A stretch of 64,000 nucleotides of DNA from an uncultured Clostridia bacterium (lineage in GTDB: Bacteria > Bacillota > Clostridia > TANB77 > CAG-508): positions 1-64,000 of the forward strand of contig CAKOWW010000003.1 in the NCBI GenBank assembly GCA_934129785.1. The letters are read 5' to 3'. Within the stretch, counting starts at the first letter, position 1. Every line of letters starts with the position of its first letter. The position numbers and the translations under genes were made by a program. The notes under the pieces are model-generated. The model saw only the letters and a program-made list of their open reading frames with translations, did no database searches and was not told the DNA's origin. Shown one piece after another: positions 9,531 to 17,766 of the stretch.

Positions 9531-9706
9531 TTCTAAGAATATAAGCTTTTCATTAAATTACTCGGTTTATTACAAAAATTAAGAAATTCTAATTTGTTTT
9601 ATGGCACCCTTCCACTAAAGTGAACTCTTTCCATAAAACTACGTAAGAATTTCTAAATTTTTTTCATGCACATTCGTAATTTAATTTAAAGCTTATATAT
9701 TTAGAA
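9531..9706. repeat. 176-bp nested palindrome, MITE-like or structured RNA
   Basis: The outer arms (9531-9560 and 9677-9706) pair over about 30 bp with few mismatches. A second pair of arms (9574-9590 / 9646-9662) and a third (TTTTATGG / CCATAAAA) nest inside, so the whole segment folds into one long hairpin. Its left half is clearly similar to 32908-32982 elsewhere in the window, so it is a dispersed repeat. No ORF. The rest of this 400-base gap holds a further hairpin (9748-9763 / 9771-9786) and the sortase leader. Confidence 0.7.
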
Positions 9707-9918
9707 AAAAATAAAAATAGTCTCAAAAGCTAGAAATACAAAGATATAAAGGACTTTTTGTCGAATTTTGCGATGAAAAGTTCTTTACAAATTAATAAAA
9801 AGGTATTATGATAAAGAAAGAGTTAACTCATCAAAATTTAAAAATCAAAATTATATCTAAAGACAATTCAGTCTAAAAAATCAAGTGGAAGAATATAAGA
9901 AAGGAAAAGAACATGTGA

Positions 9919-10542
9919 ATGTTTCGTTATAGTACAATCTATATTAATATTATAAGCTTTATAATCACAATCATAATTTATATCAGTACAAATTTATTTA
10001 TATCAAATTATTCAAATTTTAGTCAAAAAAGTACTCTAAAAGCAGGATTTGAAGTCGAAGATATTACCCAAAATAATAATTTAAAAATGTCTGAAGAAAA
10101 AAATGCAGAACCAATTGAAGAAAATGTAGAATTAAACCAAAAAGTAATAGATGAACCAGAGTGGGCATTAAAAATACAGAAAATCAATTTAGAAGCAAAA
10201 ATTAATGAAGGGACAACCAAAGAGGTAATGGATGAATATATAGGTCATTTTGAAGAAACGCCAAAAGAACTGGGAAATGTAGGACTTGCTGCACATAATA
10301 GAGGATACAAAAATAATTATTTCGAGAATTTAAAAAAACTACAAATAGGAGATGAAATAACATATATATACAAAGGAAAAGAGAAAAATTACAAAGTAAG
10401 TAAGATTAGTATAATAAAAGATACTGATTGGAGTATGTTAGAAAATACAGAAGAAAATGAACTAACTTTAATTACATGTGTAGAAAATGAGCCAGAATAC
10501 AGAAGATGTGTAAAAGCAGAAGAAATAAGAAAGGAAGAATAA
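9919..10542 (+). CDS. Sortase (class D-like)
   Basis: Membrane-anchored transpeptidase that attaches LPXTG-type proteins to the cell wall. The 207-aa protein has one N-terminal signal anchor (about 7-30), an acidic linker, and a sortase fold with the catalytic His in AAHNRG (near 125), Cys in LITCV (near 190) and Arg in YRRCV (near 199). It is the first gene of a two-gene unit: the next gene, a surface protein with a C-terminal LPVTG, starts 1 base after its stop codon and is almost surely its substrate. An ATG immediately followed by TGA lies 6 bases upstream, closer to the AAGGAAAAG Shine-Dalgarno, so initiation may be weak. Confidence 0.88.
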   Translation: MFRYSTIYINIISFIITIIIYISTNLFISNYSNFSQKSTLKAGFEVEDITQNNNLKMSEEKNAEPIEENVELNQKVIDEPEWALKIQKINLEAKINEGTTKEVMDEYIGHFEETPKELGNVGLAAHNRGYKNNYFENLKKLQIGDEITYIYKGKEKNYKVSKISIIKDTDWSMLENTEENELTLITCVENEPEYRRCVKAEEIRKEE

Positions 10543-10543
10543 A

Positions 10544-11821
10544 ATGAAACCAAAATTCAAAGATATTTTTAAGAAAGCTAAAAAAACAGGGATTGTTCTA
10601 ATATTTTTAGCACTAAATCTATTGGGAATAACTAATATATCAAATGCACAAACTATAAATTCAGCTAATGTATATGCTGTATCAGACTGTGGAAAACTAT
10701 TAACATATAAAGGAATAGTAGTAAAAGCTGGGTATGTAGAATACATAAACAATGGTGAACATTATCCAGCATATTGCCTAGATAAAACAAAACCAGGAGT
10801 TCAGGGAAGTGGCTATACTGTATCTGTTACAGATGCAATAAAAGATGTAGGCTTATGGAAAATAATAATAAATGGATATCCATATAAAAGTTATAATGAA
10901 CTAGGAACAGCAAATAAAGAAGAAGCATTTTTAGCAACAAAACAAGCTGTATATTGTTATATTCATGGCAATAATATAAATGATTATGCACCAATAGGAG
11001 AAGCCGGAAATAGAACATTAAATGCAATGAGAAAAATATTACAAGATGCAAATAATTCAAAGGAAAATATGATATCTAGCACAATAACAATAAATAAAAA
11101 CATAAGTAAATGGGAACAAGACACAAAAGAACCAGAATATTTATCAAAATTATACAGCATATCTGCAGGAGCTCAAATAGAAAACTATAAAATAAAATTG
11201 ACAAATAAAACTGGTGAAAACCTAGGAGGAATAAAGCTTACAGATGAAAACAATAATGAAAAAACAGAATTTAAACCAAATGAAAAATTTAAAATCTTAG
11301 TACTACTAAAAAACATTAAACAAGATGGTGAAATAAAAATAGAAGTACAAACGAAGATAAAAACAAAACCAATTTTATATGGAAAAGCACCTAGTAGTAA
11401 TTACCAGGATTATGCATTAACAGCATCTTCTTATGAAGATGGAGTAGGAACAAGTGAAGATACTTACAAAAAGAATGAAACTAAAATAACAATAATAAAA
11501 AAAGATCAAGAATCAGAGAAAAACTTAGAAGGTGTTGAATTTGAAATCTTAGATAAAAATAAGAAAGTAATATATTCAGGTTTAAAAACTAATTCAGAAG
11601 GAAAAATATTGTTAGATAATTTAATACCAGGAACATATTATCTAAAAGAAACCAAAACTATTGATGGATATGAATTGTATTCTGAACTAATAGAAGTAAA
11701 AGTAGACTTAAATGAAGAAGTAGTAGTAACTGTCAATAATAAAAAAGAAGAAAAACCTACAATTGAAAAAGGAAAAATAACTAATTATCAAACTAAAAAA
11801 TTACCAGTTACAGGAATGTAG
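10544..11821 (+). CDS. Thioester-domain surface adhesin with SpaA-like repeat, ending at LPVTG
   Basis: Predicted secreted adhesin. Residues about 14-36 form a signal peptide ending near SNAQT. Next comes a thioester domain like those of Gram-positive TIE proteins: the Cys of YPAYCLDK and the Gln of TKQAVYCY are placed to form the internal Cys-Gln thioester that binds host or surface amines (family knowledge; the bond itself is inference). A middle beta domain follows, then a SpaA/Cna-B-like domain (about 310-390, LEGVEFEILDKNKKVIYSGLKT; GTYYLKET) that may carry an isopeptide bond. The protein stops at KLPVTGM with no hydrophobic segment or charged tail, which is abnormal for a sortase substrate. 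Length 425 aa. Confidence 0.82.
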   Translation: MKPKFKDIFKKAKKTGIVLIFLALNLLGITNISNAQTINSANVYAVSDCGKLLTYKGIVVKAGYVEYINNGEHYPAYCLDKTKPGVQGSGYTVSVTDAIKDVGLWKIIINGYPYKSYNELGTANKEEAFLATKQAVYCYIHGNNINDYAPIGEAGNRTLNAMRKILQDANNSKENMISSTITINKNISKWEQDTKEPEYLSKLYSISAGAQIENYKIKLTNKTGENLGGIKLTDENNNEKTEFKPNEKFKILVLLKNIKQDGEIKIEVQTKIKTKPILYGKAPSSNYQDYALTASSYEDGVGTSEDTYKKNETKITIIKKDQESEKNLEGVEFEILDKNKKVIYSGLKTNSEGKILLDNLIPGTYYLKETKTIDGYELYSELIEVKVDLNEEVVVTVNNKKEEKPTIEKGKITNYQTKKLPVTGM

Positions 11822-11892
11822 AATATTTTGAGATAGAAACAAAAATTAGTTGCATAAATTAGTTACTTTATGTTAAAATAAAGGAGAAAATT

Positions 11893-12219
11893 GTGAATAA
11901 TAATTTACTAAATATTGATAAGATACAAGAATGTATTTCGAAAAGAAAAATAAATTGGACAAAACATTGCTTAAATAGAATGAATCAAAGAAATATTTTA
12001 ATGAAAGATATTAAACAGGCTATAAATAACGGTAAAATAATAGAGTATTATTTTAAAGACTACCCATATCCTAGCTGTCTAATATTAGGACATAATATAA
12101 ATAACAGAGTACTACATATAGTATGTGGAATTAATGAAAATATAGTTCATATAATAACTGCATATTATCCAGAAATATCTAAATGGGAAAAAGATATGAA
12201 AACAAGGAGGAAAAGATAA
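11893..12219 (+). CDS. DUF4258 protein, putative toxin of a YgiT-linked pair
   Basis: Small basic protein of 108 aa with a GTG start behind AAAGGAGAAA. The core WTKHCLNRMNQRNI...IKQAINNG...PSCLILG...LHIVCGI matches the DUF4258 fold, related to the BECR/RelE-like RNases, including the early His and Arg residues. It overlaps the next gene by one base (TAATG), and that gene encodes a YgiT-type zinc-finger protein. This arrangement is common for MqsR/MqsA-like toxin-antitoxin modules. Toxicity is inferred from family and context only. Confidence 0.75.
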   Translation: MNNNLLNIDKIQECISKRKINWTKHCLNRMNQRNILMKDIKQAINNGKIIEYYFKDYPYPSCLILGHNINNRVLHIVCGINENIVHIITAYYPEISKWEKDMKTRRKR

Positions 12220-12449
12220 TGAATTGTTTTATGTGTAAAGGAAATATGGAAGAAAAAAAAGTGAACTATGTAGTTGACTTAGGGGACAGAATTATTATCA
12301 TAAAAGAAGTTCCAGCAAAAGTATGTACTAAATGTGGTGAACAGTACTTTGATGATGAAACAGCAGAAAATATTGAAAAAATTGTTAACCAATTGAAAAA
12401 GTTAGAAACAGAAGTTTCAATAGTAAAATACAACAAAAGTGTTGCTTAA
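12219..12449 (+). CDS. YgiT-type zinc-finger protein, putative antitoxin
   Basis: Protein of 76 aa carrying two CxxC pairs (CFMCKG near residue 3 and CTKCGEQYF near 35), the YgiT/MqsA N-terminal zinc-binding domain. The MqsA helix-turn-helix DNA-binding half is absent or reduced to a helical tail, as in many YgiT-only antitoxins. I chose ATG 12219 because it overlaps the DUF4258 stop and has AAGGAGGAAAA just upstream; an in-frame ATG 36 bases earlier lies inside the neighbour. Probably translationally coupled to its partner. Confidence 0.78.
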   Translation: MNCFMCKGNMEEKKVNYVVDLGDRIIIIKEVPAKVCTKCGEQYFDDETAENIEKIVNQLKKLETEVSIVKYNKSVA

Positions 12450-12486
12450 TAATTTATAAAAAGAATAAAAAGGAGCTATTAGTTTA

Positions 12487-13815
12487 ATGTTAGGGCAAAT
12501 ACTAATTTTAGTAATATTAATTTTATTAAATGCATTTTTTGCAGCAAGTGAAATTGCATTTATATCATTAAATGATGCAAAGATAGAAAAACAAGCTAAG
12601 GAAGGAAACAAAAAGGCAAAACAAATAGAAAAAATGTTAAAGTCACCAAGCAAATTTCTAGCAACAATTCAAATAGGAATAACATTAGCAGGATTTTTAT
12701 CAAGTGCATTTGCATCAGATGCATTTGCTGAAAAAATAGCTCCTATGTTATATCAAATGTTACCATTTATAAACATTTCAGTTTGGAAAAGTATATCAAT
12801 AATATTAATAACTATAATACTCTCATTTTTCACACTTATCTTTGGCGAATTAGTTCCAAAAAGACTAGCTATGAAAAATTACGAAAAAATATCATTTGCT
12901 ACAATAGGAATAATAAGGACTATATCTATAATTACAGCACCATTTGTAAAATTATTAACACTTGTAACAAATACAGTTTCTAAAATATTTGGAGTAGGAG
13001 AAACTGATGAGGAATCTGTTACAGAAGAAGAAATAAAAATGATGATAGACCAAGGTGAGGAAAAAGGAACAATAAAGGAAGAAGAAAAAGAGTTAATAAA
13101 CAACGTTTTTGAATTTAATGATATAACAGTATCAGAGATAATGAGACACCGAACAGAAATCTTTGCAGTAGATATTAATATTAGTAATGAGGAATTGCTA
13201 AAAGAATTATCTAAAGAGGAATATAGATACAGTAGAATACCAGTATATGATGAAACAATAGATGAAATAAAAGGAATACTATATGTAAAAGATGTATTAA
13301 AAAATATCAACAAAAGCAATTTTAAAGTAAAAAATGTTGTAAAAGATGTATATTTTATATCACAAAATAGGCTGATAAATGAAGTTTTTAAAGAACTTCA
13401 AAAAAGTAAAAAGCAAATGGCAATTGTACTAGATGAATATGGAGGAACAGCAGGTTTAGTTACAATGGAAGATATATTAGAAGAATTAGTTGGTGACATC
13501 TATGATGAATATGACAAAGAAGAAAAAGAGTATGAAAAAATAGATGAAACAACATATATGTTATCTGGAAATATGCCGATATATGATGTAAATAAATTAA
13601 TTAATGCAGAAATTCCAGAAGGAGATTATGATACATTATCAGGCTTTTTACAAGAAAAATTAGGAAGGATTCCTGCTGAGAAAGAAAAACCAATAATAGA
13701 AACTAAAAAAGTAACATATAAAATAGAAAAATACAAAGATAGAAGAATACTAAAAGTAAAAGCATGTAAAAACAATATAAGAGAAATACCAGAAAAAATT
13801 GAAAATGAAGAGTAG
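12487..13815 (+). CDS. CNNM/CorC-type membrane protein (DUF21, CBS pair, CorC-HlyC)
   Basis: Integral membrane protein of the HlyC/CorC (CNNM) family, linked to magnesium or cobalt transport or to resistance to excess ions. The 442-aa protein has a DUF21 domain with membrane segments near 3-23, 60-80, 100-120 and 135-160 (SEIAFISLNDAKIEK; FGELVPKRLAMKN), two CBS domains (about 205-325; MRHRTEIFAVD, SRIPVYDETID, IVLDEYGGTAGLVTMEDILEELVGDI) and a C-terminal CorC/HlyC transporter-associated domain (about 345-430). Substrate not determinable. RBS AAAGGAG is 10-12 bases before ATG. It precedes the WG-repeat gene by 21 bases. Confidence 0.9.
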   Translation: MLGQILILVILILLNAFFAASEIAFISLNDAKIEKQAKEGNKKAKQIEKMLKSPSKFLATIQIGITLAGFLSSAFASDAFAEKIAPMLYQMLPFINISVWKSISIILITIILSFFTLIFGELVPKRLAMKNYEKISFATIGIIRTISIITAPFVKLLTLVTNTVSKIFGVGETDEESVTEEEIKMMIDQGEEKGTIKEEEKELINNVFEFNDITVSEIMRHRTEIFAVDINISNEELLKELSKEEYRYSRIPVYDETIDEIKGILYVKDVLKNINKSNFKVKNVVKDVYFISQNRLINEVFKELQKSKKQMAIVLDEYGGTAGLVTMEDILEELVGDIYDEYDKEEKEYEKIDETTYMLSGNMPIYDVNKLINAEIPEGDYDTLSGFLQEKLGRIPAEKEKPIIETKKVTYKIEKYKDRRILKVKACKNNIREIPEKIENEE

Positions 13816-13836
13816 TGAAAGAGGGTTTTATAAAAT

Positions 13837-15564
13837 ATGAAAAGAACATTTATAATTCGAAATATAATATTAACAATACTAATACTTGCAATTATAACAG
13901 GAGTAGCTTATTATTTTATAACAACAAATAATAGAAAATATGAAATAGAAAAAGTAGAACAATATAATTATTTTGTATTAAAACAAAATGGAAAAACAGG
14001 TGTAATAGATAGAAGCGGAAATATAGTAATAGAAGCAAAATATGATGATATAAAAATTCCAAATCCACAAAAAGATGTATTTGTATGTTATAATGAAGGC
14101 AATTCACAAATATTAAATTCACAAAAAAAACAAATATTAACAAATTATCAAAATATAGAGCCAATAAGACTTCAAAATATTGCAAGCAATTTGATGTTCG
14201 AAAAAAGTGTCTTATCATATAAAGAAAATGATAAATATGGATTAATATCTTTTCAAGGGAAAAAAATTACAAAACCTATTTATGACGAAATTTCAGGATT
14301 ATCATATAAAGAAGGAGAACTTTTAGTAAAACAAAATGATAAATATGGAGTAATAAATATAAAAGGTCATAAACTAATAGATATAGAATATGATAAAATT
14401 GCAGTAGATGGATATTACACAAACGATGATGGGTATAAAAAAGCTGGATATATAATAACAACTACAACTCAAGAAGGATACAGATATGGATATATAAATT
14501 ACAATGGAAAGCTAATATTAAAACCAGAATATAATGAGTTATCAAGAATAACAGATATAACAGATAATGAAAATGCGTATTTATTATGTGCTAAAAATGG
14601 ACAATTTGGTGTAAATAAAAACGAAAAAGAAATAGTAAAAAATGAATATCAATCAATTTCATATGACAAAACAAACAATTTATTAGTAGTAGAAAAAAGC
14701 AAAAAATATGGAATAGCTTCACTAGATGGAAAAGTTATAGTTCCAGCACAATTTTTACAAATAGATGTTATAGGAAATTACTTATATGCTAAAAATGAAC
14801 AAGGAACTATAGTGTATGACAATCAAGGAAAAGAAACTAATATGGATACAAATGTAGCCATATTGGATACAGGAAACGATAAATACAAAATAAGAATAAA
14901 CAACCAAAATGGAACGAAATATGGATTAATAACAAAAGAGGGAAAAACATTAATTGAAGAAAAATATAGTTATATGGAATACTTATATAATGATTATTTT
15001 ATAGTAAGTAATGAGAAATCTAAACTAGGAGTAATTGACAATAAAGATACAGTAAAAATAAAAATAGAAAATGACTCCGTACAAAAAGTGGAAGGAACAG
15101 ATTTAATACAAGTTGTTGTAGCAAATACTACAAAATTGTATGACAAAACAATGAATAATATTTGCGAAATGGAAAATGCAACTGTAGAAGTAAATAGTGA
15201 TTATATAAAAATTTACAATGACAAACAAATACAATATTTTAGCAAAGATGGTAAAGAATTAAAAAATACAGAGACATATCCAAATAATAAATTGTTCAGC
15301 AAACAGGAAAATGGAAAATGGGGATTTGTCGACAAAAATGGTTCAATAGTAATTGAAGCTAAATATGACAAAGTAACAGAATTTAATGAATATGGATATG
15401 CAGCTGTAAATAAAGATGGAAAATGGGGAGCAATAAATCAAAAAGGAGAAGAAGTTGTAGAACCAATGTATACTATAAATGGCAATAATGAACCATCTTT
15501 TATAGGAAAATATTATCAAGTAAGATATGGATTCGGAGAAGTATATTATACAGACGCTAAATAA
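13837..15564 (+). CDS. WG-repeat protein, membrane anchored
   Basis: The 575-aa protein has an N-terminal signal anchor (residues about 8-28) and at least eight WG/KWG-like repeats of about 45-60 residues, for example GKTGVIDRSGNIVIEAKYDDI, DKYGLISFQGKKITKPIYDEI, DKYGVINIKGHKLIDIEYDKI, YRYGYINYNGKLILKPEY, KWGFVDKNGSIVIEAKYDKV and KWGAINQKGEEVVEPMY. WG repeats form a beta-propeller-like extracellular module of unknown ligand. It is probably attached to the outside of the membrane. It follows the CorC-type gene and ends before a terminator at 15609-15640. Confidence 0.85.
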   Translation: MKRTFIIRNIILTILILAIITGVAYYFITTNNRKYEIEKVEQYNYFVLKQNGKTGVIDRSGNIVIEAKYDDIKIPNPQKDVFVCYNEGNSQILNSQKKQILTNYQNIEPIRLQNIASNLMFEKSVLSYKENDKYGLISFQGKKITKPIYDEISGLSYKEGELLVKQNDKYGVINIKGHKLIDIEYDKIAVDGYYTNDDGYKKAGYIITTTTQEGYRYGYINYNGKLILKPEYNELSRITDITDNENAYLLCAKNGQFGVNKNEKEIVKNEYQSISYDKTNNLLVVEKSKKYGIASLDGKVIVPAQFLQIDVIGNYLYAKNEQGTIVYDNQGKETNMDTNVAILDTGNDKYKIRINNQNGTKYGLITKEGKTLIEEKYSYMEYLYNDYFIVSNEKSKLGVIDNKDTVKIKIENDSVQKVEGTDLIQVVVANTTKLYDKTMNNICEMENATVEVNSDYIKIYNDKQIQYFSKDGKELKNTETYPNNKLFSKQENGKWGFVDKNGSIVIEAKYDKVTEFNEYGYAAVNKDGKWGAINQKGEEVVEPMYTINGNNEPSFIGKYYQVRYGFGEVYYTDAK

Positions 15565-15608
15565 ATATTTAGTATAATGATAAAACAATAATAAATTAAT
15601 AAAATGAA

Positions 15609-15640
15609 AAAAGTTAAACTGAAAAAAGTTTAACTTTTTT
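15609..15640 (+). terminator. Intrinsic terminator after the WG-repeat gene
   Basis: AAGTTAAACT pairs with AGTTTAACTT and is followed by TTTTT. Confidence 0.85.
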
Positions 15641-15701
15641 GCGTTTAAAATCATACAAATAAGTAAATAATATAAAAAATACATAGAAGAAGGTGTTATA
15701 T

Positions 15702-16562
15702 TTGAAAATTGGATTAGCCTTATCAGGTGGTGGGATTCGAGGAGTTGCACATGCGGGCGCATTAAAGGCATTTGAAGATAATAAAATACCAATAGATGTA
15801 ATAGGAGGAACTAGTTCAGGGGCATTAATATCTTCATTGTATGCGCTAGGATATTCGCCATATTATATTTATGTTTTGTTCAAAAGATATGCTAAAGATA
15901 TTGCAAAAATGAATTCAACGCCCATTTTATCAGGAATAGGTAAGATGATGATGAACAAAAAAGTGAAATTGACAGGATTAAAAACAGGAAAAAGTATTGA
16001 AAAAGCATATAATAGTTTAGCTAAAAAGAAAGGAATAGAAAAAATAGTGGATATCAAAAAAATTCCAATTGTTATTCCAACAGTAGACATAGTTAATGCA
16101 AAAGAATATATTTTTACAAATAATGTGCCAGAAGGTGAAGAAGAGAATGATAAGTATATTACTAATATCTCGTTAGGAAAAGCTGTTAGAGCAAGTAGTA
16201 GTTTTCCAGCAGTATTTTGTCCTTGTAAATATCAACAACATCAATTTTTAGATGGAGGAATGCTTGACAATATTCCAGTAAGAGAAGTAAGAAAACAAGG
16301 GGCAAATAAGGTGATTGCAATAAATTTTAAAGCAGATGACATAGATAACTCTAGTAATATAATGGATTTAGTAATGAGAACAATTGATATTATGGGAAAT
16401 AAAATTTCTGAAGAAAGTTTGAAAAAAAGTGACTATATATTAACTATAAAAACAGATAAAACAGGATTGCTAGATGTTGAAAAACTAGACAGTTGTTATA
16501 AATATGGTTATAATGCTGTAACTCAAAATATAGAAAAAATAAAGCAAATAATATTTGAATAA
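15702..16562 (+). CDS. Patatin-like phospholipase
   Basis: Serine lipid acyl hydrolase of the patatin family. The oxyanion hole (SGGGIRG, residues about 8-14), nucleophile elbow (GTSSG, about 36-40) and catalytic Asp (DGG, about 184-186) are all present, so it should be active. The 286-aa length is typical of single-domain bacterial members (RssA/YlbK-like). I chose TTG 15702 because AGAAGG sits 10 bases upstream and the protein then begins MKIGLALSGGG; the GTG at 15693 is too close to that Shine-Dalgarno. It is followed by the cysteine desulfurase gene. Confidence 0.88.
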   Translation: MKIGLALSGGGIRGVAHAGALKAFEDNKIPIDVIGGTSSGALISSLYALGYSPYYIYVLFKRYAKDIAKMNSTPILSGIGKMMMNKKVKLTGLKTGKSIEKAYNSLAKKKGIEKIVDIKKIPIVIPTVDIVNAKEYIFTNNVPEGEEENDKYITNISLGKAVRASSSFPAVFCPCKYQQHQFLDGGMLDNIPVREVRKQGANKVIAINFKADDIDNSSNIMDLVMRTIDIMGNKISEESLKKSDYILTIKTDKTGLLDVEKLDSCYKYGYNAVTQNIEKIKQIIFE

Positions 16563-16623
16563 CATCAACTAATCCAAAAAAATGAATATAATATATAAAA
16601 AGCTAAAGAGAGGAGCAATAGAA

Positions 16624-17766
16624 TTGGAACTCAAATATTTTGATAATGCAGCAACAACAAGAGTAAAACCAGAGGTATTGAATGAAATGATACCATATTT
16701 AAGAGAAAGTTTTGGAAATCCTTCATCAATGTATACAATAGGGCGTGAAGCAAAAAAAGCAATAGAAGAAGCTAGGAAAAAAGTAGCAATTTTGATAAAT
16801 GCTGATCCAGAAGAAATTTATTTTACAGGTTGTGGGTCTGAAAGCGACAATATTGCTTTAAAAGGAACAGCATATGCAAATTATAAAAATGGAAAAAGGC
16901 ATATAATAACCTCAAAAATAGAGCATCCTGCAATATTAAATTCATGCAAAAGTTTAGAAAACAAGGGATTTAAAATAACATATTTAGATGTTAACAAAGA
17001 AGGATTTATAAATTTAGAACAATTGAGAAACGCCATAAGAAATGATACATTTCTTATAAGTATTATGTTTGCAAACAATGAAATTGGAACTTTAGAACCA
17101 ATAAATGAAATATCTAAAATTGCTAAAATGTATAATATAATATTTCACACAGATAGTGTGCAAGCATGTGGAAATGTTTTTATAGATGTTAAAAAAATGG
17201 GGATAGATATGCTCTCATTATCAGGACATAAATTATATGCACCAAAAGGAATAGGGGCATTATATGTGAAAAAAGGAATTAAATTTGAGAGGATTTTAGA
17301 TGGTGGTCATCAAGAAAAAAATAAGAGAGCTGGTACTGAAAATGTAGCAGGAATAGTTGGTTTAGGAAAAGCCTGTGAACTTGCAACATATAATCTAAAT
17401 TCACATATGAAGTATCTGGAGAACATGAGAAATTATTATGTACAACAAATAGAAGAAAAATTGCCAGATGCTATACTAAATGGTAGTAGAGAAAGGAGAT
17501 TACCTGGAAATGCAAATTTTACTTTTCCTGGTTTAGATGGAGAAGCTATATTACTAAAATTAGATCAAAAGGGAATATGTGCCTCAAGCGGTTCTGCTTG
17601 TTCAACAGGACAAAGTAGTCCATCACATGTACTAACTGCAATTGGTTTAGATGAACAAATGGCAATGGGAGCACTTAGAACAACTTTTGGAGAAGAAAAT
17701 ACAAAAGAAGACATAGATTACTTAGTTAATAACCTATGTCAAATAATTGAAGAATTAAAAAATTAG
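16624..17766 (+). CDS. Cysteine desulfurase, NifS/IscS family
   Basis: PLP enzyme that removes sulfur from cysteine as a persulfide for Fe-S cluster or thio-nucleotide synthesis. The PLP Lys is in LSGHKLYAPKG (near residue 202) and the catalytic Cys in SSGSACSTG (near 325), with the long loop of class I enzymes. I chose TTG 16624: it follows AGAGGAG by 7 bases and gives MELKYFDNAATT, the usual NifS N-terminus, at 380 aa. An upstream ATG (16582) would add 14 atypical residues. No iscU or thiI partner lies next to it. It converges on the FAD oxidoreductase gene and overlaps its end by 4 bases. Confidence 0.92.
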   Translation: MELKYFDNAATTRVKPEVLNEMIPYLRESFGNPSSMYTIGREAKKAIEEARKKVAILINADPEEIYFTGCGSESDNIALKGTAYANYKNGKRHIITSKIEHPAILNSCKSLENKGFKITYLDVNKEGFINLEQLRNAIRNDTFLISIMFANNEIGTLEPINEISKIAKMYNIIFHTDSVQACGNVFIDVKKMGIDMLSLSGHKLYAPKGIGALYVKKGIKFERILDGGHQEKNKRAGTENVAGIVGLGKACELATYNLNSHMKYLENMRNYYVQQIEEKLPDAILNGSRERRLPGNANFTFPGLDGEAILLKLDQKGICASSGSACSTGQSSPSHVLTAIGLDEQMAMGALRTTFGEENTKEDIDYLVNNLCQIIEELKN

